A stretch of DNA of 64,000 nucleotides from Myxocyprinus asiaticus (Eukaryota > Chordata > Actinopteri > Cypriniformes > Catostomidae): contig NC_059385.1 in assembly GCF_019703515.2 (NCBI RefSeq), positions 33,447,501 through 33,511,500 of the forward strand, given 5' to 3'. The translations under genes were made by a program, and so were the position numbers. Of this stretch, positions 44,792 to 56,938 are shown in pieces (within the stretch, counting starts at the first letter, position 1; each line of letters opens with the position of its first letter). The notes under the pieces are model-generated. The model saw only the letters and a list, made by a program, of their open reading frames with translations. It ran no database searches and was not told the origin of the DNA.

Positions 44792-46759
44792 GTAAGACAA
44801 GCCCTCACAGATGTCATATCACACTTATAATGTTAATATAATAAAGATAACAGATCAGGGCTCAACAATAAGTATTTTTTTGTTTAAATAGTTCGTATTT
44901 GTACTTTTCCTGCCAACATTTTTACTGGCCCCACCAAAAAAAAAAAAGAAAAAAGAAAATGTATGCATTTTATTTTTAGCAATGTATTTTTATATGTGCC
45001 AGGAAAAAAGTTAGTAAACTTTATTTATTTTTTTGTTTTTCACTTGTAAGCTTTTACAAAAAAAACAACAAAATAGTATTTATTTATTTATTTTTTTAAT
45101 TTGTAATCTTGGAAAATTATACAGCTGAAATGTCCACAAAAGCTAAAAATTCAAGAACACACTTTTGCTGAAAAAAGATGGCATTGACGTAATCATTGTC
45201 ATGAAAATTATGAAAATGAACTATTCAGTATTTTAATTATTGCTTACAAAACTATAACAGGTCATTCTCACAGTTTCTACCTCATCTATGTTAGCAAGAT
45301 GACATTATCCTGGTGACATATTGGAATCAACAATGTTTAATGTTTAAAATATGCAAGGCATACAAACACATGCAAATGAAAATGAAAAAAATAATAAAAA
45401 AATAAAGATGTTGTAACAATCAGAATTGGCCCGACAGGACAAGTGACAGTTCCATCAACTGGCCCAAAACTCTTGCAAACTGGCCTTGGGTTCTTGGCTC
45501 CTCCTTATTGTTGAGCCCTTCAGATGTATTTTGTAATATCCTGGATGTTCAGATGTCTCTACAATTCATTATATCGTAAACACAAATTGTGACATACTTG
45601 TCCTAGTTTTTAATTTCAAAATAATGTTTTGCCATTCTATTTCAGTTCTCTGTTGTGCGTGATGTTGATGTGGCTGCTCTTTCTTGATTCTTTCACACCC
45701 AGTGATCAATTAATTTTGGTGTGATGTGGAATTGAATTTGTAATGCTCCTGATATGCTTACTCTAAAACACACTGTATTCTAAGATTTTTGCCACACAGC
45801 CGACTAATACAGCGCTGACTCAGTCTCTCATATATGCTTGTAATGTCCTTTGTGTGTTTGTATGCAGCATATATACAGATTTTCATGGTTTGAAGAATGT
45901 AATTTTTCCTTACTGTGTAATTTTGCATCTTTGGTAACTGTTTGTTAATCTAGTGAGGTTAATTATCTTACCAAAAAAGGAATGTGTGTCAAACTAATAT
46001 TTTTCTTTAATTTATGGGAAAATTTCATCAAGAACTACAAACCAACTGTTGACCCCAAACTAGTAAGCCCTTATTGTGGAAAGTCTCTGTTAGTAGCACG
46101 GAAGACCTTAACCTACGTCAACCCTAAAGTTAACAAAATGAGAAACTGTTGTGATTTTGTGTTTTCTTTGCTTTGAGATGTGGCTAAATGGTTGTCAATG
46201 ACAACATGATGGTAAAGTAATTTTACATTTTACTATTCACACCAAGAATGACCGCAACAAACACATTTTCGAAAATTTGCATCAAAACTATCCACGCTGG
46301 CACGTCAGGAATTTTCACCAGTGTCTTAATTGTGCATACCTGAACAAAAGCAAAATGCATTCTGGTCATTCACATGCTTTTCAACAAAATACAACCCTTC
46401 CAATAATACAAATGTATTCGTTTTATGGCAAAATGTAACCCATATCTAAAATGTAACTCATGTACGCAAGTGATACACTCGTTAGGTATGCATTGTCTTA
46501 TTTTAGCATCTTATGGAGAGAATGTATCCTTTGTGTGAATAGGCCTTTACAAATCTTGTCACTTTCAGTTAAATTGAAACTGGGAGGACCTTATTTAGTA
46601 ACCATGACAAAAGACATTACTGTCATTATGGGATGCTTTCAGTGTGGCTGCACAACTTATACTGTGGCAAGAATCTTGTACAAATGCATGCTGCATGCAT
46701 TGCAAGGTGTGTCTCCTGGAACACACGAGTGCTGTATGTATCTTCTCTAACTCCATCAG
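44792..46759. other. intron 8, nothing recognised
   Basis: AT-rich sequence with A-runs near 44934-44960 and 45054-45075. A 64-codon frame at 45982-46176 and a 96-codon frame at 46460-46750 have no resemblance to any family and are taken as chance. Confidence 0.5.
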
Positions 46760-46879
46760 GATCTCATTGTGCTGGCCTGTTTAGCACCATGGTGCTGGGC
46801 GGTTCCTCCAGTGCACCTAACCTACAAGATTATGCTCACGCACACCGTAAAAAGCTGACCTCCTCTGGCTTCTTAGATG
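46760..46879 (+). CDS. ppip5k: PPIP5K exon 9
   Basis: The acceptor is CTCCATCAG and the donor is GTATGT. The first two bases complete a glycine codon, and the exon ends in phase 1. The peptide [20 protein letters not shown] continues with [20 protein letters not shown], a strongly conserved tail motif shared by vertebrate PPIP5K1 and PPIP5K2. This is the last exon I can identify. The expected following segment (around an HPTNGFE motif in relatives) is not in the remaining ~17 kb, so it probably lies beyond the window. Confidence 0.93.
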
Positions 46880-47225
46880 GTATGTGCCGACACGCACACA
46901 CACCTTCCAAGGTGAATCCCCATCCTATAAAGGAGTCCTGGAATCTTATCCGTGTTTTTGGTTCTAAACTATTAGTGTTTGAGTTACATTGGAATTACTG
47001 GGATATTTCGTCCTGTTTTTTTGTTGTTGTTTTTTTTTTTTTTTTTTCACACATGCCTGTCTTTATGATCAATTTATTTACAATGCAAAATGAAAACCAA
47101 AAATGACTCTTTATTGCTATTAATATTACTACCGACTGGGCTTTATTTTGTCAGAACAAGCCGGGTCTGAAATCGGAACCTATTTCAGTAGATCCCCACC
47201 TCATAGACCTTTGAAAGAAATTATG
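46880..47225. other. start of intron 9
   Basis: Intronic sequence with a long T-run at about 47030-47047. Nothing else is recognised. Confidence 0.45.
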
Positions 47226-48300
47226 TTATGATCTGTACATAGTGTACGCGTGTATTAATAATAGTAATAAATATAACTGCAAGCAACAATTACAGGGCCA
47301 AGCACACCAACGGCATATCAGGAAGTATGATTTGACATCACTGATTATGATTTTAAGAAAAGTGGTATAAAAAACATAAGCACCATTGCTTATGTTAAAA
47401 TACAATTTATTATAACTTTTGACCAATGGGTGGTGCTGTCACAAAGTTTATATGGTGCGGTCAGGGTGTGGTGACAATGACATCTAAATCACTGATGCGC
47501 TTTTTGAGAACCGTTTGGTCTATCAAAGCTTTTGATAATATTTTGTGGTGAATGTCCCTTCATTTCGTTATATCTTTTGATCACAAGGTGGCGATGGCCC
47601 CAAACTTTGTAGGTGGACTTAGGCATGACGCCGATGATGCATACCAAGTTTTGTAACGATACGCCTGTGCGGTGTAAAAATACAGCCTTTTATGACAAAT
47701 TTCAAAATGGCCTACGCCCAATATGGTTGACATAGGAAAAGTTTATATCATTCGACTCTTTTTGCCCTAAGCCATTTAAAATGACCAGTCTCATGATTTT
47801 AGGCCAAACTATTCAGAAGTTACAAGCAAAAATAGCCATTTTTTAAATATCTTTTGACCACTAAGTGGTGCTGTACCTAAACTGTGCAGGTACCTTCAAG
47901 TCATGATGGTTATGACATATGCCGTGTTTTGTTTTAATACATCATAGCGTTGCGAAGATACAGCCTCACGTCCATTTTGGCCGGCTTGCCTTCAGATTCA
48001 TTGAAGCGTTATACGAGAACGGTTTGGTCTATCAAAAAGCTTTTAATAACTTTTTGCCTTGAGTATCCCTAGATGACACAAGCCAAATTTTGTGAAAATT
48101 GGACAGCTGACCTAGGAGTTCGAAAAGTAGGTTTTTAGGAAAAAATTTAAATCGTGGAAAATCTAGCAGAAATTGAACCATAGTAATCATTGGCAAAATT
48201 ATTTTGTCTCTAGGTTTAAAAGTTATAAGCATGTTCAGCTTTGAACAGATTGGGGCTTCCCACCTTTGGTGATTGGCTCCTAATAATAATAATAATAATA
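47226..48300. repeat. dispersed repeat related to 996-2150
   Basis: It shares the phrases of the repeat near the window start: GACCACAAGGTGGCGATGGC, AATACAGCCTTTTATGACAA and GATTTTAGGCCAAACTATTC. It is bounded by AATAATAATAAATATAACTG on the left and (TAA)n near 48282-48300 on the right. Two internal repeats again lie about 0.3-0.45 kb apart. The ATAAT-type edges on both sides could be its ends. No coding capacity. Confidence 0.5.
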
Positions 48301-48778
48301 ACATTGTCTATAACTTTCAAAAAAGCAGCTGTATAAAAAAGGGCAATTTTTATTTTTGTCCTACACAATGTGGCCAAATAGAATAAAACATGCTTTATGG
48401 TCACATTAAGGGACATTTGTTTTGGACTCACAGCACAGCAGCCAATACACAACTTAAAAACAGCACACAAAAACATACACAGTACTTAAAATGTTGTGAC
48501 TGCAGTGTAAAATATGACAAATTAATAAACTAAAAATCAACTAATAAACAATGCAACTATAAAATAAACTAGTACAATATAAAAACGGTCAGAATAAAAC
48601 ATTATAAGTAATGGATAATAAGAAAGCATCATAAAATACTAGTCTCCAAGGAGCCTTATTTAAAGGGGTCATGACATGAGGAATTACATTTTCCTTGATA
48701 TTTCGAAATATAAGAGATCATTGTTCTACAAAAACGTACTGTAAGTTTTAGAACTCAAAGCATCCTCTCCAGTCCAAA

Positions 48779-51700
48779 TCAAATCAAATCAAATCACTTT
48801 ATTAAGTTCAGTGGTGTGTGAAATTCTTAGGTGCAGTTCCGATCAACATAGCAGTCGTGACAGTGATGAGACATATACCAATTTACAATAACATCAAATT
48901 AACACAACACAATTTAAAGTCTAATATACACTTAATTACACTCAACAATATACAAATAATAACATACACTGTACAGTATACAATACGCACTATATAGATA
49001 CACATTATTCAATAAAAATAAAAAATAAAAATATATAAAAAAGTATATATAGTATATATAGAATGTACAGTATTGTACTGTATTGACATTCAGGCTGTCG
49101 GCTGATAGTCAGTTGTTAAGAGAGAATATAATATAATAATAATATAATTTATGACAGTCCGGTGTGAGATATAAGAGTAAGGTTAATAAAGTGCAGTGCT
49201 GATGTATTTTGATCGTGGGAGATCAAGAGTTCAGAAGTCTGATTGCTTGGGGGAAGAAGCTATCATGGAGTCGGCTGGTGCGGGTCCTGATGCTGCGATA
49301 CCGCCTACCTGATGGTAGCAGTGAGAACAGCCCATGGCTCGGGTGGCTGGAGTCTCTGATGATCCTCCGAGCTTTTTTCACACAGCGCCTTGTATATATT
49401 TCCTGGAGGGAGGGAAGCTCACCTCCGATGATGTGTCTGGCAGTTCGCACCACCCTTTGCAGTGCTTTGCGGTTGTGGGCGGTGCTATTGCCATACCAGG
49501 CGGAGATGCAGCCAGTCAGGATGCTCTCTACAGTGCAGGTGTAGAACCGTGTGAGGATATGGCGGTTCATTCCAAACTTCCTCAGCCTTCTCAGGAAGAA
49601 GAGGCGCTGATGAGCCTTCTTCACAACGACTTCAGTGTGGATGGACCATGTGAGTTCCTCAGTGATGTGGACACCCAGGAACTTGAAGCTGCTGACTCTC
49701 TCCACCGGTGCTCCATTGATGGTGATGGGACTGTGTTCTCTGTCTTTTCTTCTGAAGTCCACCGCAAGCTCCTTTGTCTCACTGATGTTGAGGGAGAGGT
49801 TGTGCTCCTGACACCAGTGTGTCAGAGTGTGCACCTCCTCTCTGTAGGCTGTTTCATCATTGTCAGTGATCAGACCTACCACCGTTGTGTCATCAGCAAA
49901 CTTAATGATGGCATTGGAGCTATGTGTTGCCACACAGTCATGTGTGTACAAGGAATACAGTAGTGGGCTGAGAACACAGCCCTGCGGGGCTCTAGTGTTG
50001 AGGGTCAGTGATGAGGAGATGTTGCTGCCTATTCTAACCACCTGGTGTCTGCTTGACAGGAAGTCCAGGATCCAGCTGCACAGTGAGCTGTTTAAGCCCA
50101 GAGCCCAGAGTTTCTCTTCTAGCTTGGAGGGCACTATGGTGTTGAATGTTGAGCTATAGTCTACAAACAGCATTCTCACATAAGTGTTCTTTTTTTTCCA
50201 GGTGGGAGAGAGCAGTGTGTATTGTAGATGCAATGGCATCATCAGTGGAGCGGTTGTTGCGGTAAGCAAACTGCAGCGGGTCAAGAGAGAGAGGCAGCAC
50301 AGAGCAGATGTAATCTCTGATTAGTCTCTCAAAGCATTTGCTGATGATGGGGGTCAGAGCTACAGGACGCCAGTCATTTAAGCAAGTTGTTTTTGATTGT
50401 TTTGGAACAGGCACAATGGTGGATGTTTTAAAGCATGTGGGGACTACAGACAAAGAGAGGGAAAGGTTGAAAATGTCAGTAAAAACACCAGCCAGCTGGT
50501 TCGCGCACGCTCTGATGACGTGGCCCGGAATGCCGTCTGGGCCCGCGGCTTTGCGGATATTCACCCATCGGACGGATCGGGTTACATCTGCTACAGAGAC
50601 GGAGAGTGAACTAACCTCTGTAGCTTCAGCCGCGAGAGCTCTCTCCGCGAGGGCGGTGTTATTTCCCTCGAAACGAGCATAAAAAGTATTTAGCTCATCC
50701 GGGAGAGAGGCAGCGGTGTTCATGGCGGAGTTTTTATTCCCTTTAAAGTCTGTGATGATGTTAATTCCCTGCCACATGCTTTTAGAGTTGGTGGTGTTAA
50801 ACTGTCCTTCAATCTTGTTCCTGTACTGGCGTTTTGCGGTTCTGATAGTTTCTCGGAGGGCATAACTGGCTTGTTTATGCTCCTCCGCGTTCCCGGAATT
50901 AAAAGCGGAGGTCCGCACATTAAGTGCCGCGCGAACATCGTTATTTATCCATGGTTTCTGATTCGGATATATCCGTATTGTTCTGGTCGGAACCACGTCC
51001 TCTGCGCACGTTCTGATGAAACACATTACGCTATCAGCGTAAAGCTCGATGTCGTTATCAGAGGTGGACCGGAACATCTCCCAGTTCGTGTGATCAAAAC
51101 AGTCTTGTAGCGTAGAATCTGATTGGTCCGACCAGCACTGGATCGTTCTGAGGGTGGGTGCTTCCTATTTCAGTTTCTGCCTGTAAGTGGGCAGAAGCAG
51201 AATGGAAGAGTGGTCCGATTTGCCAAATGGTGGGCGGGGGAGGGATTTGTAGCCATCCCGGAAGGGAGAGTAGCAATGGTCCAAAACCCGGTCCCCTCGT
51301 GTGTTGACACTAATGTGCTGGTGGTATTTTGGTGCGACTGATTTTAAACTGGCTTTATTAAAGTCCCCGGTCACAATGAACGCAGCCTCAGGGTGCGCGG
51401 TTTCCTGCTCACTTATACTCCCATACAGTTCCTTGAGTGCCCGGTCTGTGTCGGCTTGTGGGGGAATGTACACAGCTGTGATAATGACCGCTGTGAATTC
51501 CCTCGGTAGCCAGAATGGTCGACACAGAAATTCCAGATCAGGAGAGCAGAAAGACTTGATAGAATGTATGTTCCTCTGATCACACCAGGATTTGTTGATC
51601 ATAAAACATACACCACCTCCTCTGCTTTTACCTGAGAGGTCTTTCGCTCTGTCCGCTTGGTGCACGGAGAACCCCGCGGGTTCAATGGCTGAGTCTGGAA

Positions 51701-52158
51701 TCTCCGCAGACATCCAAGTTTCTGTAAGGCAGATAATGCAGCAGTCCCTTGTATCTCGTTGGAAAGAGATCCGCGCTTTCAGCTCGCAGAGCTTGTTATC
51801 CAGAGACTGAACATTTGCCAGTAGAATAGTGGGTAGCGGGGGTCGATTTGCGCGGCGTCTTACTCTGATGAGAACGCCGGCTCTGTTTCCCCTTTTCCTT
51901 TTCCATTTCCGCGGCCGTGCTGCCCAGACAAAGGGCTCCGCTTGCGTGTTTGTAAACAGCGGGTCGGCATTGAGAAATTTGAAGTCCGGTTTACGGTGTG
52001 AAATTGCTGAACCAATGTCCAAAAGTGTTTGTCTGTCATAGACAATAAGGCAGACAACATCCAAGACAAAAAACATAAGAATTGTGAACAAAGCAAACAA
52101 AACACTACTATGTTGTGTCAGAGCTCGCAACGCAGCAGCCATACTCGGCGCCATCTTG
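48779..52158 (-). mobile_element. near-complete L2/CR1-group LINE with target duplication
   Basis: This minus-strand non-LTR retrotransposon of about 3.4 kb begins CAAGATGGCGCC at 52158 and ends in a short (ATTTG)n tail at 48779. The 8-base sequence AGTCCAAA on the plus strand flanks both sides (48771-48778 and 52159-52166), which fits a target-site duplication, although the AAA part could be supplied by the tail. The body encodes an apurinic-type endonuclease followed by a reverse transcriptase. It is inserted in the AAAGGGGTCATGACATG element and therefore postdates it. Confidence 0.92.
49223..52154 (-). pseudogene. LINE endonuclease-reverse transcriptase, two lesions
   Basis: The likely start is the ATG at 52154 (MAPSMAAALRAL), 4 bases from the element's 5' end. 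A basic linker (RPRKWKRKRGNRAGVLIRVR) precedes the endonuclease, which has ILLANVQSLDNKL, CLTETWM, FIVTGDFN and a final GKSDHSSILL (catalytic aspartate/histidine). An in-frame TAG at 51165-51167 interrupts the link to the RT. Then come [40 protein letters not shown] and [17 protein letters not shown]. An eight-T run at 50190-50197 (A8 on the minus strand) shifts the frame by one. The second part has [18 protein letters not shown], the active site [10 protein letters not shown], and a C-terminus ending IRLLNS at 49223. Only these two lesions are seen, so it is a young copy. Confidence 0.9.
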
Positions 52159-52166
52159 AGTCCAAA

Positions 52167-53214
52167 GGCATATATTGTTTCCACCCTGCAAAAATGACTA
52201 GTTTTGTAATCGGCTACATTGTGATGTCACAGTGTCATTTTCAAAGTCCCCGCCTCCACAACATACGTAATCGTTGCGGTGAGTTGACAGAGAGAAAGCA
52301 TCTGGTATACTGCAACACTGAAAGTGGTACTATTGTGAATGTAGTTTTGAAATTGTAACTGTTCATTTCCCCAGCCCACTGCATAGCCTTTTAAAGGATC
52401 AATGTTAATGATAAATGTTAGGAATTTGTGGCCAATTCAAACTAAGTTCCGATTTGAATGTTTGGAATATTTGGTTTCATGGATAAAGTGAATTCTTACG
52501 AGAATTAAGGATTCAGGCTTTGCCAAGATACTTTTATTGAAAGATGCAGTGGCAACTATACTGGACATGACAGTAATGCTGGTGAGTAACAAGTGTAATT
52601 CTAATGTTTCATCTGCCTGTGTTTGTTTGATATTTAAGGTATTGTATAGTCAGCCGTTTTTATCGCAAAATAAACCATGATCATGACTCACAAGGGGAGC
52701 GGATTGTGTTTATTACATAGTTATTTACCAAAGAAATACAGTACATAATTCCTCACGAAATATTGATTTGAGATTAAATGATTAAAATATGTCAGAAGAG
52801 CACAACAAAAAACAATGAAGTATTTGATAGTAAGCCTGCCTTCTTTCTCGTTATAGCCATGATGATCCCGCATTTTGGCCGAAATGAACGCATCGGGATG
52901 CCCATTTTATCACCAAATCTTGTAGGGGAGAAAGAGTGTGATGATTTTGAACAGTTGTAGTTTGATGGTGTGCTTTGCATAAATGGAATATATTCATATC
53001 TATGTTTGTCTGAAGTGAATGCTTTCAGGGGATTTCATAAATCACTTGCAAGTTTGTATGCAGTGGAATTCAATATCAATTTTCAATGATGTTAGCTGAT
53101 TATAACAGTGAAGTCTTTAACTACACAGAAAATCAAGGGTTTCAGACTGAGGGCCAAAGATAGGTTAGAAAAAGGTCATGTAATACCATTATGATATAAG
53201 TGAACCTCAAGGAA

Positions 53215-53216
<2 letters not shown>
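52167..53216. other. right part of the AAAGGGGTCATGACATG element
   Basis: This is the continuation of the host element after the LINE. It has a TGTGATGTCACAGTGTCATT motif that matches the related fragment at 32210. No coding sequence is supported; a 60-codon frame at 52778-52960 has no resemblance to known families. Confidence 0.5.
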
Positions 53217-53268
<52 letters not shown>

Positions 53269-53280
53269 ACACACACACAA

Positions 53281-53362
<82 letters not shown>
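53217..53362. repeat. (TA)n(CA)n(TA)n microsatellite
   Basis: About 25 TA units, a CA-rich middle (about 53267-53310) and about 26 more TA units. It lies just inside the right terminus of the split DNA element. Confidence 0.95.
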
Positions 53363-53366
<4 letters not shown>

Positions 53367-53402
53367 TATATGTACTGTATGTATGCATGTCATGACCCCT
53401 TT

Positions 53403-53917
53403 AAAAGTCAGAGGTAGGCATAAAGAAATTTCTGAAACATATCAACCTGGAAGATGGAAATTCCTCATTAAGAATATGAGACTGATCATTTTTTTACTTG
53501 GTTCAGTGCAGCCTGCTTATATAATAACTGGATGCATTAATGTTCATTCCAACCAATTGTTTTAGTGGTGATCTACACGAGGTTATTCAATACCTGATTA
53601 GGCTTTCAAAGACAGACTGGTAAAACAAAAACACGATTGTCTTGTGTGCACCCTGTGAACTGAAATATTGATTGAAATTAAATGATTAAAATGTGGCAGA
53701 AGAGCGCAGACCACAACGAAAAACAATGAAGTATATAATTGTAAATATAATTTAAAAAAAATTTCTACATAATTGGTGTCAGAACACTGCAAAGTTGCCT
53801 ACTTCTAAAAAGTACATGAGAGGTTCCTCTGTATTCCTGTGCAGTATACAGTTGTTTTTCTAGCTGCTGATGCATTTATTAGCATTTAGTGTACACAGGG
53901 CGAAAGAGCTTACACCA
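53403..53917. other. unassigned spacer
   Basis: Sequence between two DNA elements. The phrase GATTAAAATGTGGCAGAAGA (near 53684) resembles GATTAAAATATGTCAGAAGA (near 52780), both followed by ACAACGAAAAACAATGAAGT-like sequence, so a ~90-base block has been duplicated across this interval. No gene. Confidence 0.4.
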
Positions 53918-55496
53918 GTGTTATTATAATTAACAAAAACTAAAATAAAAACTAACTACAACCATTTTCGTTAACTAAAATAAAAACTAAAAACTGAAAT
54001 TATTTGAAAAAAGGTTAAACTAAACAAAAATACTTTTTCTTAACTTCAAAACTAACTAAAATAAAAATGATCTCGGATTCATTTCTGTTTTAGTTTTTGG
54101 AGAAGTAGGACACTTTTGGAAATTTTACATTTCTTGGTACTTTTAATTATGATCCAAACACACATAACCTGACATTATACCTTTGAAGAAAGCTTAGGAT
54201 GTCTTCTACCTTAGATAAAAGCAAAAATGAAGAAATAATTAAAACTGAGAAGTAGAACCTTTGAAGACCCTCTTTTGGCCAAATCCCAGAGGAAAAATTA
54301 TTGTCTAGAAAATATCTACAAAGTATTTAGATTTTGTAACACTATTACATCATAAATCATCATGTAACATTTACAAACACCTCAAATTTCTGTTATTTTC
54401 TTTCCCATTGCTTTTCCCACTGGTGGACATGAAATGAGCTCTGTTACATATCCCAATGAAAAAATCATCCATTTAAAACCTAAAAATGGTTAAAAAAATA
54501 AATAAAATGAGAGAGATTTTGCCCAAAAATGACAATTCTCTTACTATTTACTCACCTTCATGCCATCCCAGGTGTGTTTGACTGTTTTTTCTTCTGCTGA
54601 ACACAAGCAAAGATAATATAGAAATATCTCAGCTCTGTAGGTCCATACAACACGAGTCAACAGGGTCCAAAGCTTTGAAGCTCTAAAAAGCACATAAAGG
54701 TATCAAAGTAGTCCTTAAGTGGTTTAATTCATATCGTCTGAAGAAATCTAATCGGTTTTGGGTGAGAACAGACCAAAATTTAACTCCTTTTTCACTGTAC
54801 ATCTGGCAGTTGCAGGCTACAGGAAAGATCGCCAGTGAGAGCGCTGATGTCAGGATTTACAGTAAAAAAGGTTGCTACCTTTATGTGCTTTTTGGAGTTT
54901 CAAGGTTTTGTACTGTCATGACTTGCATTGTAGGGAACTACAGAGCTGAGATATTCTTATAAAAATCTTACTTTGTGATCAGCAGAAGAAAGTCATACAC
55001 ATCTGGGATGGCAGCTTGAGTAAATTATAAGAGAATTTTCATTTTTGGGTGAACTATACCTTTAATTGTTTACTTCCCAAAGATTAGTTAAGAAATGATT
55101 TATAATCATCTAAGGAAATTCATATGGAAACAGTGTGGATCAAGTTTAAATGTCCTGTGTCACTTTACCCATATTCACCCTGTTATACAATAAAAAAAAA
55201 CAAAAAAACATTTACAATCCAAATTAAACACAATAATACAAATAGTCAGGTAACAACAAGACTGCTCTGAGAAATGTAATGATGTTAGACATTTTTAAAT
55301 GATACCAGTAAATGCTTATGCTTTGGCAGCCTTGAAAAGTACTAAAACTAAAATATAATCTAACTAAACTGAAACTGAGAAAACTAAAACTAACATACAA
55401 GCTGTGAAAACGTACGAAAATTAATTTGGAATGACAGATTGATATAAAATAGAAATAAAAACTAAATAAAAAATCCATAACTATAAAAACACTATT
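53918..55496. mobile_element. AAAACTAAA-rich DNA element with nested MITE
   Basis: The left end CCAGTGTTATTATAATTAAC and the right end CTATAAAAACACTATTATTA are inverted. Next to each end are long arrays of AACTAAAATAAAAACTAA-type words (53938-54070 and 55338-55480), a pattern typical of one cyprinid DNA element family. The GTTCACCCAAAAATGA-type MITE at 54527-55063 is inserted inside. No transposase found. Confidence 0.6.
54527..55063. mobile_element. MITE related to 24208-24779
   Basis: The left arm GCCCAAAAATGACAATTCTC and the right arm GAGAATTTTCATTTTTGGGT are inverted copies over about 60 bases, including CATGCCATCCCAGGTGTGTT and its inverse ACACATCTGGGATGGCAGCT. It contains no gene and is nested in the surrounding AAAACTAAA-rich element. 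Confidence 0.75.
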
Positions 55497-55699
55497 ATTA
55501 AAAAATGGCTCAGAAAAGTGAAGGTAATTCTGAGAAAAGGTCAAGCATATTTGTTTTCAGGTGCCATTTGGTTTGATATTTAGTTTCAACGAAATCCATA
55601 CATTTTGAAGTGTCCAAAAGTGTCCATAGAATTTTGGGGGGACAACAATGTACATGCGAAATGCGCAAGCACAGGAAAATGGTCTTTATTAATGTACAA

Positions 55700-56408
55700 G
55701 TATCCAAAAGGCTAGTTCCCTTTCAAGTCGGTCTCTTAGATGCTGTCCGCTTTCTTTTCAAAGAAAGCTGGTCCTCTCTTTTCCGATATCCAACCTCTGC
55801 GGCTTCTGAGGTACTTCATGAGGAAGGTAAACGAGGACAGAATGAAGAGCACAGAGAGTTTGAGGATGATTTGTTGCCAGCTCAGGCCTTGTGTCTCTTC
55901 TCCATTTCAAACATCTTCACCTGTTAATTTTGTCCGTGACAATCTATGGCCAACCGTTGGCGCTTATGGAGCAATCACGTTTGGAAGAGATGATGGTGAG
56001 GGGGATGCGATTTCGCTTAGGCCTCTGACGGCTTTATATTATTTTTTATCTGACTGGGAGTTTATGGCAACTCATAGAGCCATATGGTAAAAACTAGGCT
56101 GACGGGCCTGCAGTCAGGAGGTTGAGAAACTAAAGCTAGAATGGCCCATGCCTTATGCACCAGAGTGTTCTCAACTTGATGAACGTTTTTAGAAAGCGTG
56201 GTGCTGTTCTTTCCTGAGCTGCATAAACAGCTTAAGACATGGTGCTCTTCCTACTCAGCATGAGTGCATGTCTCCGTTGCAGCGACCTTGACATTGCTTG
56301 ATTGTGCCACACACAGAGGCTATACAGAGCTTTCCCTTGGTCAAAGAGGCTGTCACAGCCCACTTGGGCCCCTCCTCTTCCATGCTTGCGTGAAAATCTA
56401 AGCGGCGA
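55700..56408 (+). pseudogene. DIRS-type retrotransposon gag-like fragment
   Basis: The plus-strand pieces EVLHEEGKRGQNEEHREFED, ITFGRDDGEGDAISLRPLTA and, near the end, LSQPTWAPPLPCLRENLS resemble the gag-like first frame of fish DIRS elements, with several frameshifts. It is much more GC-rich than the flanks. It stops abruptly at about 56408, where the leader of the retroviral LTR begins. The minus-strand DIRS remnant at 32223-35590 may belong to the same class. The call is based on remembered similarity and is tentative. Confidence 0.42.
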
Positions 56409-56502
56409 GGGTGGGCGGTATCCCAATGCCGACAGTCACAGGAGAGCCCTTGTGTCCTCTGACCCATTACGGGGACACTGTCATGGCTTCTGCCACCACT
56501 GT
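56409..56502 (-). other. leader-like sequence next to the retroviral LTR
   Basis: On the minus strand the LTR's 3' end (TTTTTCACA) is followed by GTGGTGGCAGAAGCC, where a primer-binding site would lie, and about 80 more bases before the DIRS-like fragment starts. Internal proviral sequence on this side is unexpected if the LTR is the 3' LTR of the provirus at 57000-64000. Confidence 0.4.
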
Positions 56503-56938
56503 GAAAAATCACTCTCAAAGTCTTGGGGTTTTGATGCCAGAAGATAGACTTTATTATCAGAGATAAAAAAGCAGAGTTGTCTGCAGAGCATCTGAAGCAT
56601 CTGGGTTTCTACCCAGAGCTTATATACATATGATCTACCAAGGCATGGTTAACACATTCCATGCATGTCACTATTATCTATCATTTTGTTCTGTGACTCC
56701 AGTCTGTTGTTTTTTAAGAAGTGGACAGGAAACCTCTGTGGAGGGGCCTCACCATATATTTTCTCTAGTGTCAAAACAGGAGACTCAGTTTACCATTCCA
56801 TTCCTACACAGGCCTCTACACAGACACACGCAGTAAGATACATGCTTGACCATCAGAAATAATTGTAGAATAAAATGGCTATATTTACATTGATTATATT
56901 TGATTAATTTATATTCAATTTTATAAAAATATTCTACA
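56503..56938 (-). repeat. endogenous retrovirus LTR (minus strand)
   Basis: On the minus strand the LTR begins TGTAGAATATTTTTATAAAA at 56938, directly after a purine-rich tract (CAGGGGGAA) that serves as the plus-strand primer. It has a TATA box (GTATATAAGC, near 56625), an AATAAA signal at about 56551, and ends near TTTTTCACA at 56503. Its length, about 436 bases, and its TG...CA ends fit a retroviral LTR. The env fragment lies upstream at 57374-57634, so by position it is a 3' LTR. Confidence 0.72.

Larger units (their letters stand above)
48662..53402. mobile_element. AAAGGGGTCATGACATG-ended element, split by a LINE
   Basis: The left end TTTAAAGGGGTCATGACATG (from 48659) and the right end CATGTCATGACCCCTTTAAA (to about 53404) are inverted copies. 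The interior carries a complete LINE (48779-52158) and a TA/CA microsatellite (about 53217-53362). Without the LINE the element is about 1.36 kb and has no transposase. TTTAAA or a shorter part of it may be the target site. A related fragment is at 32042-32222. Confidence 0.7.

Noticed and set aside
49334..49963. Long (209 codon) plus-strand open frame
   Set aside because: It lies wholly antisense to the LINE reverse transcriptase, whose minus-strand reading has the FADD active site. It is a shadow frame.
53142..53565. Frames encoding long Y-I and T-H repeats, as also at 27469-27858, 37845-38187 and 62096-62370
   Set aside because: These are translations of TA and CA microsatellites, not proteins.
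55224..55544. 106-codon minus-strand frame with an F/S-rich peptide
   Set aside because: It is the translation of the AAAACTAAA-rich terminal array of a DNA element; low complexity and no conservation.
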